A DNA stretch of 64,000 nucleotides from an uncultured Faecalibacterium sp. (GTDB taxonomy: Bacteria > Bacillota > Clostridia > Oscillospirales > Ruminococcaceae), in NCBI GenBank assembly GCA_934561555.1, contig CAKTGQ010000007.1:1-64000 (forward strand), read 5' to 3'. The position numbers were made by a program, and so were the translations under genes. The notes beneath the pieces are model-generated. The model did no database searches and had not been told where the DNA came from. It saw only the letters and a program-made list of their open reading frames with translations. Shown one piece after another: positions 34,659 to 43,161 of the stretch. Within the stretch, counting starts at the first letter, position 1, and each line of letters begins with the position of its first letter.

Positions 34659-35722
34659 AAATTCTGCCTCCATTCGGTCACAAGTTCGTCCATCAGCTCA
34701 CGCACGGTGCGCATCCGGTCCAGCCTGCCCACGTTTTCGCCGCAGAAGAAGAGCCCTTCCTCCACGTTGCCTTTCACCGCCTCGATAAGGGCGTGGGTGA
34801 TGCAGTAGGGCACGGCGGCGGGGTCGCAGGTCTTGAGACACCGGGCGCAGCGCTTGGGCGGGAAACGTTTGCCCTCGGCCAGCGCTTGCACCAGCGGGGT
34901 GTTCAGCGCACGGCCGGGCATTCCCACCGGGCTGTGGATGATGCGCACATCCTCCGGCTTAGCCGACAGCAGCACGTCCTTGTAGGTCTGGGAGGCGTCG
35001 CACTCGTAGGTAGGGATGAAGCGGGTGGCAAGCTGCACGCCCGCAGCGCCAAGCTTTGTAAAGTGTGCCATGTCGGCACCGGTGTACACGCCGCCCGCCA
35101 CAAACACCGGGATGGCGTGGCCGTATTGTTCCTCGTAAGGCTTTACCTCAGCCAGCACCCCGGGCAGAATTTCGTCCAAGGTCTGGCAGCGGTCGGCCAG
35201 CAGGTCCTCCTCGGCAAAGCCGAGATGCCCGCCCGCCTTGCAGCCCTCGATGACCACAAAATCGGCGGTGCGGTCAAAGCCCTTTGCCCAGCGGCGCAGG
35301 ATGAGCTTTGCCGCCCGGGCGCTGGATACGATGGGCGCAATGGCCACCTCTTTGGTGCCCACGATGCCCGGCAGCTCCAGCGGCAGACCCGCACCGGAGA
35401 CCACGGCATCCACCCCCGCCGCCACGGCGGTGCGGATGGCCTCGGCATAGTCCCGGGTGGCTACCATCGCGTTGATGGCTACCACACCCATGCCCCCGGC
35501 GATGGCCTTGGCTTTTTGAATTTCTGCGTTCAGGGCGCGGTGGTTGGCTGCCGCCGGGTCACGGGCAAAATCCGGCTCCCGGTAGCCTGCATCGGCGGTG
35601 GAGATGCACCCCATACCGCCGCAGGCCGCCACCGCACCTGCCAGCCCGCCCAGCGAGACGCCCACGCCCATGCCGCCCTGCAAAATAGGCAGTTGCAGGG
35701 GCTTGCCGCCAAGGGTCAGCAT
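34655..35722 (-). CDS. FabK/nitronate monooxygenase paralogue with C-terminal Cys cluster
   Basis: The 355-residue flavoprotein has the family barrel: ILQGGMGVGVSLGGLAGAVA, the EGCKAGGHLGF segment with its active-site His, FVAGGVYTG and GAAGVQLATRF. It is related to FabK but distinct in sequence. It ends with RCARCLKTCDP...YC, a Cys cluster absent from the neighbouring FabK, possibly a metal or Fe-S site. It begins inside the end of fabK, without its own ribosome binding site, and overlaps fabD by ATGA. It could be a second enoyl reductase, a reductase for another chain, or a nitronate monooxygenase; position favours a lipid role. Confidence 0.8.
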   Translation of the reverse strand: MLTLGGKPLQLPILQGGMGVGVSLGGLAGAVAACGGMGCISTADAGYREPDFARDPAAANHRALNAEIQKAKAIAGGMGVVAINAMVATRDYAEAIRTAVAAGVDAVVSGAGLPLELPGIVGTKEVAIAPIVSSARAAKLILRRWAKGFDRTADFVVIEGCKAGGHLGFAEEDLLADRCQTLDEILPGVLAEVKPYEEQYGHAIPVFVAGGVYTGADMAHFTKLGAAGVQLATRFIPTYECDASQTYKDVLLSAKPEDVRIIHSPVGMPGRALNTPLVQALAEGKRFPPKRCARCLKTCDPAAVPYCITHALIEAVKGNVEEGLFFCGENVGRLDRMRTVRELMDELVTEWRQNL

Positions 35723-36651
35723 TCGGTGTTCAGCGCGGCGATGCGCTGCCTCCCGCCCTGCCACAGGTCGGCAAGGATGTCCGCCACGGGGCGTACCTCG
35801 TGCAGCATTCCGGCCACCTGACCGGCCATCAGGCTGCCGCTTACCGTGTCGCCCTCAAAGACGGCGCGGCGCAGGCTGCCCAGCGTGTATTTTTCCAGTT
35901 CCATCTTATCGGCGCCCGCCTTTTCCTGACGGACATACTCGCGGCTCATGCGGTTTTTCAGCACACGCACCGGTGCACCCACAGTGCGCCCGGTGACGAT
36001 GGTGTCACTGTCCCCGGCCTTGAGCAGCGCGGCCTTGTAGTTAGGGTGGATGGGGCATTCCTCGCTTGCCAGCAGGCAGGTGCCCACCTGCACACCGCAG
36101 GCACCCAGTGCCAGCGCAGCCGCCAGCTGACGGCCATCTGCAATGCCGCCTGCGGCGATGACCGGCACGCTGACCGCGTCCACCACCTGCGGCACCAGTG
36201 CCATGGTGGTCATCTCACCCACATGACCGCCGCTCTCGGTGCCCTCGGCAATGACAGCATCGATGCCCAGCGGCTCCAGATGCCGTGCCAGCACGGCAGC
36301 AGCCACCACCGGGATCACCTTGATACCGGCAGCTTTCCACATGGGAACGTACTTTCCCGGGTTGCCTGCGCCGGTGGTGACCACGGCAACTTTTTCCTCC
36401 ACCACGATCTGGGCAAACTCATCCGCCTGCGGGTGCATGAGCATGATGTTCACGCCAAAGGGCTTGTCGGTCAGCTCCCGGCAGCGGCGGATGTTCTGGC
36501 GCAGGGTATCGGCATTCATGCCGCCCGCACCGATGATGCCCAGTGCACCGGCGTTGGAACAGGCGGCGGCAAACTCGCCGGTGGCAATGTTGGCCATACC
36601 GCCCTGAATGATGGGGTATTTCGTCCCCAGGATTTCGTTTAAAAGTTTCAT
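35716..36651 (-). CDS. fabK: Enoyl-ACP reductase II (FMN-dependent)
   Basis: The 311-residue FMN enzyme performs the last reduction of the elongation cycle, in place of FabI. It shows YPIIQGGMANIATGEFAAA at the N-terminus, the AEGTESGGHVGE segment with catalytic His143 (equivalent to His144 of the pneumococcal enzyme) and PVIAAGGIADG for phosphate binding. AAAGGA precedes the ATG. No fabI is present nearby. FabK-type enzymes are naturally insensitive to triclosan, which is family knowledge. Confidence 0.93.
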   Translation of the reverse strand: MKLLNEILGTKYPIIQGGMANIATGEFAAACSNAGALGIIGAGGMNADTLRQNIRRCRELTDKPFGVNIMLMHPQADEFAQIVVEEKVAVVTTGAGNPGKYVPMWKAAGIKVIPVVAAAVLARHLEPLGIDAVIAEGTESGGHVGEMTTMALVPQVVDAVSVPVIAAGGIADGRQLAAALALGACGVQVGTCLLASEECPIHPNYKAALLKAGDSDTIVTGRTVGAPVRVLKNRMSREYVRQEKAGADKMELEKYTLGSLRRAVFEGDTVSGSLMAGQVAGMLHEVRPVADILADLWQGGRQRIAALNTEC

Positions 36652-36656
36652 GGTCT

Positions 36657-37607
36657 TTATCCTTTATATTCCACGATCATGCCGCCCCAGGTCAGGCCGC
36701 CGCCGAAGCCGATGCAGGCAAGGGTCTGGCCGGGGTGCAGCTGGCCGCTTTCAGCCAGCTCGTTCAGCGCCACCGGGATGCTGGCAGCACTGGTGTTGCC
36801 GTGGCGGTCCATGTTTTTGTAGAACTTTGCACCGTCGGCGTGCAGCGCCTTGACGCAGTGGTCAATGATGCGGCTGTTGGCCTGATGGCAGACCACCCAG
36901 TCCAGATTGTCCAGCGTAAGGCCGGTCTCGTCCAGCACGGTGTGCAGGCATTTGGGCAGGGCATCCACCGCAAAGCGGAACACTGCCCTGCCGTCCATGC
37001 TGATGGGTGCCGAGCCTGCGCGGCTGGGACCGCCGGCATGGATGGCGGCATCGCCCCGGGCACCCAGCGTGATGGCAAAGGGCACGGAGGTGTCGGTCAG
37101 TTCAAACACCGCCGCACCAGCACCATCGCCGAACAGCACACAGGTGGAGCGGTCGGCGGGGTCCATCAGGCGGGAGAGCGCCTCGGTGCCGATGACCAGC
37201 GCGTACCGCCCGCCCAGCGTAGCCAGCAGGCCGCGCGCCACCGCCGTGCCGTACAAAAAACCGGAACAGGCGGCGTTCACATCCAGTGCGGGGCGGTTTT
37301 CCGGCAGTGCCAGCGCCGCCTGCACCTGACAGGCCACGCTTGGGGTGGCATCCGGTGCGGAAAGGGTGGCGCAGACGCAGCAGGCAATGTCTGCCGGGGC
37401 AAGGCCGCTGCGCTGCAGCGCCTGCTTTGCGGCGGCAATGGCCAGTGTGGCGGCGTTTTCTCCCTCGGTGCAGTAGTGCCGGGTGCGGATGCCGGTGCGG
37501 GTGGTGATCCACTCGTCACTGGTATCCACGGTGCGGCTCAGCTCTTCGTTGGTGACCGTGCGGCCGGGCAAAGCCCCGCCGGTGGCGATCAGACGCAAAC
37601 CCTTCAT
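36657..37607 (-). CDS. fabH: Beta-ketoacyl-ACP synthase III
   Basis: The 316-residue initiating ketosynthase condenses acyl-CoA with malonyl-ACP. The triad is visible: Cys114 in NAACSGFLYG, His in CHQANSRI and Asn in GNTSAASIP. The start MKGLRLIATGG at 37607 overlaps the accA stop (ATGA). A much longer upstream frame covering the accA 3' end is an artefact. The order accA-fabH-fabK is compact and coupled. Confidence 0.95.
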   Translation of the reverse strand: MKGLRLIATGGALPGRTVTNEELSRTVDTSDEWITTRTGIRTRHYCTEGENAATLAIAAAKQALQRSGLAPADIACCVCATLSAPDATPSVACQVQAALALPENRPALDVNAACSGFLYGTAVARGLLATLGGRYALVIGTEALSRLMDPADRSTCVLFGDGAGAAVFELTDTSVPFAITLGARGDAAIHAGGPSRAGSAPISMDGRAVFRFAVDALPKCLHTVLDETGLTLDNLDWVVCHQANSRIIDHCVKALHADGAKFYKNMDRHGNTSAASIPVALNELAESGQLHPGQTLACIGFGGGLTWGGMIVEYKG

Positions 37608-38563
37608 GCTTTCCTCATTTCTCCGATCTGACGGAATTTCTGGTAGCGCTGCTCGGCCAGCTGACGGCCGTTCATGCGGGCAAGGCTGCGCAGCTGACGC
37701 TGCAACGCCTCGTCCAGATTGCCGAACAGTACCCCGTGGGCGCGCTGTGCGCCGCCCACCGGCTCCGGGATGATCTCTTCCACGATGCCGTCCTTGTATA
37801 GATCCTGCGCGGTCAGTTTCATGATCTCGCAGGCTTCGCCGCTGCGGGAGGAATCCTTCCACAGGATGCTGGCAAAGCCCTCGGGGCTGAGCACCGAGTA
37901 GACGGCGTTTTCCAGCATGAGGATGCGGTTTGCCACACCCAGCGCCAGCGCACCACCGGAGGAGCCCTCGCCGGTGACCACTGCGATCACCGGCACGGTC
38001 AGGCCGCTCATCTCCATCAGGTTGCGGGCAATGGCTTCGCCCTGTCCGCGCTCCTCGGCGTCCTTGCCGGGGTATGCGCCCGGGGTGTCGATGAAGGTGA
38101 TGATGGGACGGTCAAATTTTTCCGCCTGCTTCATCAGGCGCAGGGCCTTGCGGTAGCCCTCCGGCCCGGGCATACCGAAGTTGCAGCGCAGGTTTTCTTC
38201 CAGCGTGCTGCCCTTGCGGTGGCCGATGACCGTGACCGGCTGGCCGTGGAACAGCGCCACACCGCCCAGAATGGCGGCATCTTCCTTGCACTGGCGGTCG
38301 CCGCACTGCTCAAAGAAGTCAGTGAACAGTGCATCCACGATCTCGTCGATGTGGGGGCGCTCCGGGTGGCGTGCCAGAAAGACCCTGTCCTCTGCGGTCA
38401 GCGCCCCGCAGCCGGACAGCAAAGCGTCCTCCTGTGCGGAAAGCTCTGCCAGCTCGGCAGCGTGGTTGGTGATATCGGTCATGTTCTCGTCCGCCGGGTC
38501 GCCGCGCAGAGCGGCGATCTTTTCATCCAGCGGTGCGAGCTGTTGTAAGATGTCCTTGATCAT
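37604..38563 (-). CDS. accA: Acetyl-CoA carboxylase carboxyltransferase subunit alpha
   Basis: The 319-residue subunit pairs with AccD to transfer carboxylate from biotin to acetyl-CoA. Recognisable segments are HPERPHIDEIVDALF, GHRKGSTLEENL, NFGMPGPEGYRKALRLM, TFIDTPGAYPG, GEGSSGGALALG and SPEGFASILWKD. GGAGGGAG precedes the ATG, 14 bp after accD. The biotin carrier and biotin carboxylase genes (accB, accC) are not in the window and must lie elsewhere. Confidence 0.96.
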   Translation of the reverse strand: MIKDILQQLAPLDEKIAALRGDPADENMTDITNHAAELAELSAQEDALLSGCGALTAEDRVFLARHPERPHIDEIVDALFTDFFEQCGDRQCKEDAAILGGVALFHGQPVTVIGHRKGSTLEENLRCNFGMPGPEGYRKALRLMKQAEKFDRPIITFIDTPGAYPGKDAEERGQGEAIARNLMEMSGLTVPVIAVVTGEGSSGGALALGVANRILMLENAVYSVLSPEGFASILWKDSSRSGEACEIMKLTAQDLYKDGIVEEIIPEPVGGAQRAHGVLFGNLDEALQRQLRSLARMNGRQLAEQRYQKFRQIGEMRKA

Positions 38564-38577
38564 AAGGCGCTCCCTCC

Positions 38578-39435
38578 TCAGGCGTGCAGACGCAGCAGCT
38601 GCGCCAGTGTTTCGCGCATCTCGGTACGGGGCACTACCTTGTCCACAAAGCCGTGCTCGTACTGGAACTCGCTGCGCTGGAAGCCTGCGGGCAGCTTTTC
38701 GCCGATGGTCTGTTCAATGACCCGGGGGCCCGCAAAGCCGATCAGCGCCCCGGGCTCGGCCAGCATGATGTCGCCAAGGCTGGCAAAGCTGGCGGTCACG
38801 CCGCCGGTGGTGGGGTGGGTCAACACGCTGATGTACAGCCCGCCCCGGGCGGAGAACCGCTCGATGGCAGCAGAAGTCTTGGCCATCTGCATCAGGCTGA
38901 AAATGCCCTCCTGCATCCGGGCGCCGCCGCTGGCCGAAAAGATGATCAGCGGCAGGTGCTTTGCAGCGGCGTGCTCCACGGCGCGGGTGATCTTTTCGCC
39001 CACGGTGGTGCTCATGCTGCCCATAAAGAACCGGCTGTCCAGCACTGCAGCCACCACCGGGGTGCCCTCGATGCGCCCCGTGGCGGTGATGACAGCCTCC
39101 TTTAGGCCGGTCTTGCCGGTCTGTGCTTCCAGCTTTTCCGGGTAGCCGGGAAACTGCAGCACATCCTGCGGGGCAAGGTCGGCGTCCAATTCCCGGAAGC
39201 TGCCCTTGTCAAGGACGAGGCTCAGACGGTAGTACCCGCCGATGGGCAGGTGCACCCCGCAGTTGGGGCAGACGTATTGCGCCTTGTTCCAGATCTGGCG
39301 GGTGGCGCGGCGTCCGCACTTTTTGCATTCCACGAACTGCGGGTCGTTCCATACGGCACCCGCATCCCGCCGGGCTTTCAGCTGGAAGGTACGCTCCCGC
39401 ATGCTGCCCGGCAGCAGGTCTTTGATACTGTTCAT
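38578..39435 (-). CDS. accD: Acetyl-CoA carboxylase carboxyltransferase subunit beta
   Basis: The 285-residue subunit carries the N-terminal zinc ribbon of AccD (Cys37, Cys40, Cys56, Cys59: CKKC and CPNC). The carboxyltransferase core follows, with FMGSMSTTVGEKITRA, FSASGGARMQEG and HPTTGGVTASFA. GAGG precedes its ATG, 21 bp after acpP. It is the second gene of the operon, so carboxyltransferase and synthase genes are expressed together. Confidence 0.96.
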   Translation of the reverse strand: MNSIKDLLPGSMRERTFQLKARRDAGAVWNDPQFVECKKCGRRATRQIWNKAQYVCPNCGVHLPIGGYYRLSLVLDKGSFRELDADLAPQDVLQFPGYPEKLEAQTGKTGLKEAVITATGRIEGTPVVAAVLDSRFFMGSMSTTVGEKITRAVEHAAAKHLPLIIFSASGGARMQEGIFSLMQMAKTSAAIERFSARGGLYISVLTHPTTGGVTASFASLGDIMLAEPGALIGFAGPRVIEQTIGEKLPAGFQRSEFQYEHGFVDKVVPRTEMRETLAQLLRLHA

Positions 39436-39456
39436 CGCGTTTCGCCTCGGTCAGCC

Positions 39457-39684
39457 TCAGACATGGGCATTGATGTAGTTGAAGATATCGCCCACGGTCT
39501 TGAGGTTTGCCAGCTCCTCATCGGGGATGGATACGCCGCAGGCCTCTTCCAGTGCCATGTTCAGCTCCACAGCGTCCAGGCTGTCAGCCTCCAGATCCTC
39601 GGTCAGGCTTGCCTCCATGGTCACCTTGTCCTCATCGCAGCTCAGGGTATCGACAACGATCTTCTTCATTTCCTCGAAAGTCAT
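39457..39684 (-). CDS. acpP: Acyl carrier protein
   Basis: The 75-residue acidic protein carries growing acyl chains on a phosphopantetheine arm attached to Ser35 in EADSLDAVEL. Length matches AcpP (about 77). The start MTFEEMKKIV is chosen because AAAGGAG lies 9 bp upstream; the 8-residue longer frame covers that site. It is the first gene after the operon promoter, giving high expression as usual for ACP. Confidence 0.96.
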   Translation of the reverse strand: MTFEEMKKIVVDTLSCDEDKVTMEASLTEDLEADSLDAVELNMALEEACGVSIPDEELANLKTVGDIFNYINAHV

Positions 39685-39758
39685 GGTAGTATTCTCCTTT
39701 ATGTTCACTGTTTGTATTTGATTATTTACCTAAAATTTATGAGGTATCGAACACGACC

Positions 39759-39786
39759 ATTATAGCCAAACCGTCGGATAAGTCAA
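39759..39786 (-). promoter_or_regulatory. Promoter of the fatty acid synthesis operon
   Basis: The minus strand has TTGACT, a 16-bp spacer and TATAAT. The leader is about 70 nt. I see no convincing FapR or FabT operator, and no regulator gene lies in the operon. Confidence 0.7.
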
Positions 39787-39887
39787 TGGTTTTAGTTAAA
39801 TATTTTTATCTTTTACATTTTTGTCACAGTTTGCTTCCTTTTTATATAGGGGCTCCCGCAGGGCGCAAAAAGGCCGCTGCGCAGTAA

Positions 39888-39943
39888 CCCTCTCAGTCAA
39901 AGCCTTTCGGCTTTGCCAGCTCCCCCGAAAGGGGGAGCTTTTT
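39888..39943. repeat. Palindromic intergenic repeat, short copy 3
   Basis: It begins CCCTCTCAGTCAAAGCC, has the hairpins AAAGCC/GGCTTT and GCTCCCCC/GGGGGAGC and ends in T5. It looks like one half of the larger repeats at 15898 and 48177. Confidence 0.65.
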
Positions 39944-40012
39944 AGCATCTACCGGTATTCTCGTAAAAACAAATGAATCTGCAACAAAAATCCACGTTTT
40001 TTTAATAAAAAC

Positions 40013-40047
40013 AAAACACCGAAGCATCCGCAGACGCTCCGGTGTTC
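40013..40047 (-). terminator. Terminator of the division and cell wall cluster
   Basis: GAACACCGGAGCGTC pairs with GATGCTTCGGTGTTT with one mismatch, and T-rich sequence follows on the minus strand. It lies 25 bp beyond the murE stop. Confidence 0.65.
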
Positions 40048-40071
40048 CAGATTTCAACTATTCTTTTTTGC

Positions 40072-41550
40072 TTATTCCAGCCCGATCTGCTGGGCGTATT
40101 CCTCCAGCAGTTCCCGCTCCAGGAAGGGAGTCTTGACGCCCTCGCGGTCGCGGTAGGTCTCGTGCCCTTTGCCGATGACGGCGATCAAATCGCCCTCCTG
40201 TGCGTGATCCACTGCATAGTGCAAAGCGTCCAGACGGTCGGGGATCTCCACGAACTTTGCGTCCGGGTTACCCTTGTTCATGCCCGTGCGGATGTCCGCA
40301 ATGATATCCTCCACCTTTTCAAAGCGGTTGTTGTCCTCGGTGAGGATGGAGAAATCTGCCATCTTGGCGCAGATCTCGCCCATGCCGTAGCGGCGCAGCT
40401 TGGAGCGGTTGCCGCCGCAGCCGAACACCACCACCAGACGGTGGGGCTTGTAGGCGCGCAGAGTGGTGAGCAGGCTCTCAGTGGACACCTCGTTGTGGGC
40501 GTAGTCCAGCAGGATGGTGAACTTTTTGCTGATGGGCACCAGCTCCACACGGCCCTTCACCACGCACTTGCCCAGACCGTCGTGGATGGCGGCATCCGGC
40601 AGACCCAGCACCTTGCCCACAGCCAGCGCGGCCAGCGCGTTGTACACGCTGAACTCGCCGGGCATATTCACCTTGACGTCCATCTCGTCCTTGCCGGTAA
40701 CGTGGAAGGCAACGCCCAGAAAATCGTGGGTGCGCAGCAGCTCGTAGCCGGTCTCGCGGTAGTCGGCGGCTTCGCTGCGGCCGTAGGTGACCAGCTTGCA
40801 GGTATGGCCCTCCAGCAGGGCGGCGGTGTTCTCGTCGTCGATGTTCACCACACCCACATCGCAGCGCTTGAACAGCTGTCCCTTCCAGCTGCGGTACTCC
40901 TCAAAGGTCTTGTGCTCGCCGGGGCCGATGTGATCCGGCGAAAGGTTGGTGAACACACCCACATCGTAGTGCACGCCCGCCACGCGGTCCATCATCAAGC
41001 CCTGACTGGATACCTCCATCAGCGCGGTATCGCAGCCGGCATCCAGAAACTCCCGGAAGGTCTTTTGCAGCTCGTAGCTTTCCGGGGTGGTGTTGGCGGT
41101 GTCCTTGTGGCGTCCCATATAGTAGATGCCGTTGGTGCCGATCATGCCCACCTTGCGGCCTGCGGCTTCCAGCACGCTTTTGATCATGTGGGTGGTGGTA
41201 GTCTTGCCCTTGGTGCCGGTGACGCCGATCATGGTCATCTGCCGGGCAGGGTTGCCGAAGAGGTTGGCGCTCATCAGCGCCATGGCATAGCGGCTGCTCT
41301 CCACCTTGACCACGGTCACCCCGGACAGGGCAGAAAGGTCGATATCGTGCTGGATGACCAGCGCGCTGACCCCCTTGGCGGCGCAGTCGGCGGCAAATTC
41401 GTGGCTGTCCCGCTGGGTGCCCACGATGCACACGAACAAAAGCCCCGGGGCAGCCTTGCGGCTGTCGTAGATGATATCTGCGATCTCAGTATCCAGACTG
41501 CCCTGCACAAGGGTAAAGGGCACGCCTTCCATCAGTTGTTCAAGCTTCAT
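40072..41550 (-). CDS. murE: UDP-MurNAc-tripeptide ligase MurE
   Basis: The 492-residue cytosolic ligase adds the third amino acid to UDP-MurNAc-L-Ala-D-Glu. The ATP loop is VTGTKGKTTT (110-119), with NTTPESYELQ, MEVSSQGL, TNLSPDHIG, LLDYAHN and the late VIGKGHETY. The site that reads the third residue is DNNR (406-409) rather than the DNPR of meso-diaminopimelate enzymes, so the added amino acid should not be assumed. GGAGGAG precedes the ATG. It is the last gene of the cluster, unlike the more common position before murF. Confidence 0.93.
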   Translation of the reverse strand: MKLEQLMEGVPFTLVQGSLDTEIADIIYDSRKAAPGLLFVCIVGTQRDSHEFAADCAAKGVSALVIQHDIDLSALSGVTVVKVESSRYAMALMSANLFGNPARQMTMIGVTGTKGKTTTTHMIKSVLEAAGRKVGMIGTNGIYYMGRHKDTANTTPESYELQKTFREFLDAGCDTALMEVSSQGLMMDRVAGVHYDVGVFTNLSPDHIGPGEHKTFEEYRSWKGQLFKRCDVGVVNIDDENTAALLEGHTCKLVTYGRSEAADYRETGYELLRTHDFLGVAFHVTGKDEMDVKVNMPGEFSVYNALAALAVGKVLGLPDAAIHDGLGKCVVKGRVELVPISKKFTILLDYAHNEVSTESLLTTLRAYKPHRLVVVFGCGGNRSKLRRYGMGEICAKMADFSILTEDNNRFEKVEDIIADIRTGMNKGNPDAKFVEIPDRLDALHYAVDHAQEGDLIAVIGKGHETYRDREGVKTPFLERELLEEYAQQIGLE

Positions 41551-41573
41551 ACAGTCTCCTCCAAAGAGCTTCT

Positions 41574-43127
41574 TTACATGGGGTTTTCTTCTACGTTGGC
41601 CGTCATGCGGTCAGGGTGGGTCAGGGGCAGCTGCCCGGTGTCCGTTTCAGCTGCCGGTTCGGCGGTATCCGCGGGCGCAGCGCCCTCGGTGCTTTCCGTG
41701 CTGTCGGCGGTGTCCTCTGCCGGGGCGGGTTCCTCTGCCTTGGGCGGCACCACATAGCCGGAGGGCAGGGTGGGCTCGCCCTGTGCAAAATAGATCTTGC
41801 GGGTGCTGCTGGCGCTGGTATGGCTGAAGTCCAGCCGCCCGGTGTCGGTGGGGCCACAGCCCTTGCCGTCGGCGTTGGTCAGCACATAGCGGGCGCGGTC
41901 CAGCTTATAATCCAGATCGTTCAGCGTACCCAGCAGCACGCTGATGCGGTCCTGATACAAAAATGCGATCTGCTCGGTGTCTGCCACTTCCAGCCGTGTC
42001 ACGTCCTGCGACAGGCCGTATTCCTCCAGCTTGCCCACCAAAGTGCGCAGCGCTTCCATGCGGGCATCCTCTGTGTCCGCCGTACTTTCACTCCCGGCAG
42101 CTTCCGACCCGGATGCACTTGCGGCGTCCGCGTCGTCCACGAACCAGAAGCCCTGTCCCGGGGTGGTGTCCTGCAGCTTGCCACCGTACAGGGTGCAAAG
42201 CCCCTCGGGCTGGGTGCTTTCCTCGGACAGGATCTTCCATTTGTCCGAGATCACAAGCCACTTGCTGCCGTTTTGCACCGCGTAGGCGGGCACGGCCTCG
42301 GTCACCTGCACCACCACGGTGTTGGGGTAGTCCCGGATCACCTTGATGGAGCCCAGCAGCGGGAAGTTCTGCTCCAGCACCGCAGCCTTTTCGCCGGGTT
42401 CAAAGCTGAAAATGTTCTCTTCCAGCTGCACGCCCATCCGCTGCAAAATGCTGTCTGCGGAATAGCCCGCGATCTCAGTCACCTGCTTGCCGTCCGGGGT
42501 CTGCACCTGAATGGAATTGATGCGGAACAGCATGGTCATGGTCAGGTAGATGCCTGCGCCAATGACGCACAGCAGCATGGCAAAGGCGGTCAGGCGGCGC
42601 AGCATCCGGCGGCGGCGCAGCGTGGCGCGGGTCACCTTGCGCTTTTTGAGCTGTTCCCGCCGGGCAGGGCTTTGCTGCGGGGCGCTCTGCGCCGGGCGCA
42701 GGCGCTGACCGCCTGCCGGATGCTGCCGGTTCGGGTGGTTTTGCGCGTTCTGGTTTTTCCGGTTGCTCTGCCCGCTGCGGGCATTGTTTGCCGGGCGGCG
42801 CTGCTTGCCGCCGGATTTCTCGTTTTTCGGGCGGCTGCCGGTGGGGTACTGGGTGGTATTGCTCCCCTGCGCCGGACGGCGGGGCTGGGGTTGGGTCTGG
42901 GTGGGGAACTGGATGCTGTTATCTGCCCGGGAGGTGCGCACACTGCCGTTGGCGCTGCGGGAGGGCGGGCGACTGAGGGGCTCGCCGTTATAGCCGTAGC
43001 GGCTGCTGCCGGTGCTCCGGGGCGTATGATCCTGCGAAGGCGCAGAGGTGCGCACCATATCCCGGTTCAGGTCATAGGGTCTGGTGTTCCGGGGTCTGCC
43101 GTTGCGGTCACGGTTCTGCTGCATCAT
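41574..43127 (-). CDS. ftsQ: Cell division protein FtsQ/DivIB with long disordered ends
   Basis: The protein is 517 residues, about twice the usual length. The first 165 or so are a cytoplasmic region rich in Arg, Asn, Gln, Pro and Ser without predicted fold. A basic stretch and one membrane helix follow (about 180-200, LTAFAMLLCVIGAGIYLTM), then a POTRA domain (FRINSIQVQTP...) and the beta domain. The last 60 residues are acidic, Ala/Glu/Pro/Thr-rich and extracytoplasmic. FtsQ links FtsL/FtsB-type proteins in the divisome. Several starts are possible (GTG 43133, ATG 43127, ATG 43124); AAGG is best spaced for the ATGs. Confidence 0.85.
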   Translation of the reverse strand: MMQQNRDRNGRPRNTRPYDLNRDMVRTSAPSQDHTPRSTGSSRYGYNGEPLSRPPSRSANGSVRTSRADNSIQFPTQTQPQPRRPAQGSNTTQYPTGSRPKNEKSGGKQRRPANNARSGQSNRKNQNAQNHPNRQHPAGGQRLRPAQSAPQQSPARREQLKKRKVTRATLRRRRMLRRLTAFAMLLCVIGAGIYLTMTMLFRINSIQVQTPDGKQVTEIAGYSADSILQRMGVQLEENIFSFEPGEKAAVLEQNFPLLGSIKVIRDYPNTVVVQVTEAVPAYAVQNGSKWLVISDKWKILSEESTQPEGLCTLYGGKLQDTTPGQGFWFVDDADAASASGSEAAGSESTADTEDARMEALRTLVGKLEEYGLSQDVTRLEVADTEQIAFLYQDRISVLLGTLNDLDYKLDRARYVLTNADGKGCGPTDTGRLDFSHTSASSTRKIYFAQGEPTLPSGYVVPPKAEEPAPAEDTADSTESTEGAAPADTAEPAAETDTGQLPLTHPDRMTANVEENPM

Positions 43128-43161
43128 TCGCACCTTCTTTCCTGTTTATTCCACGTCTGCA

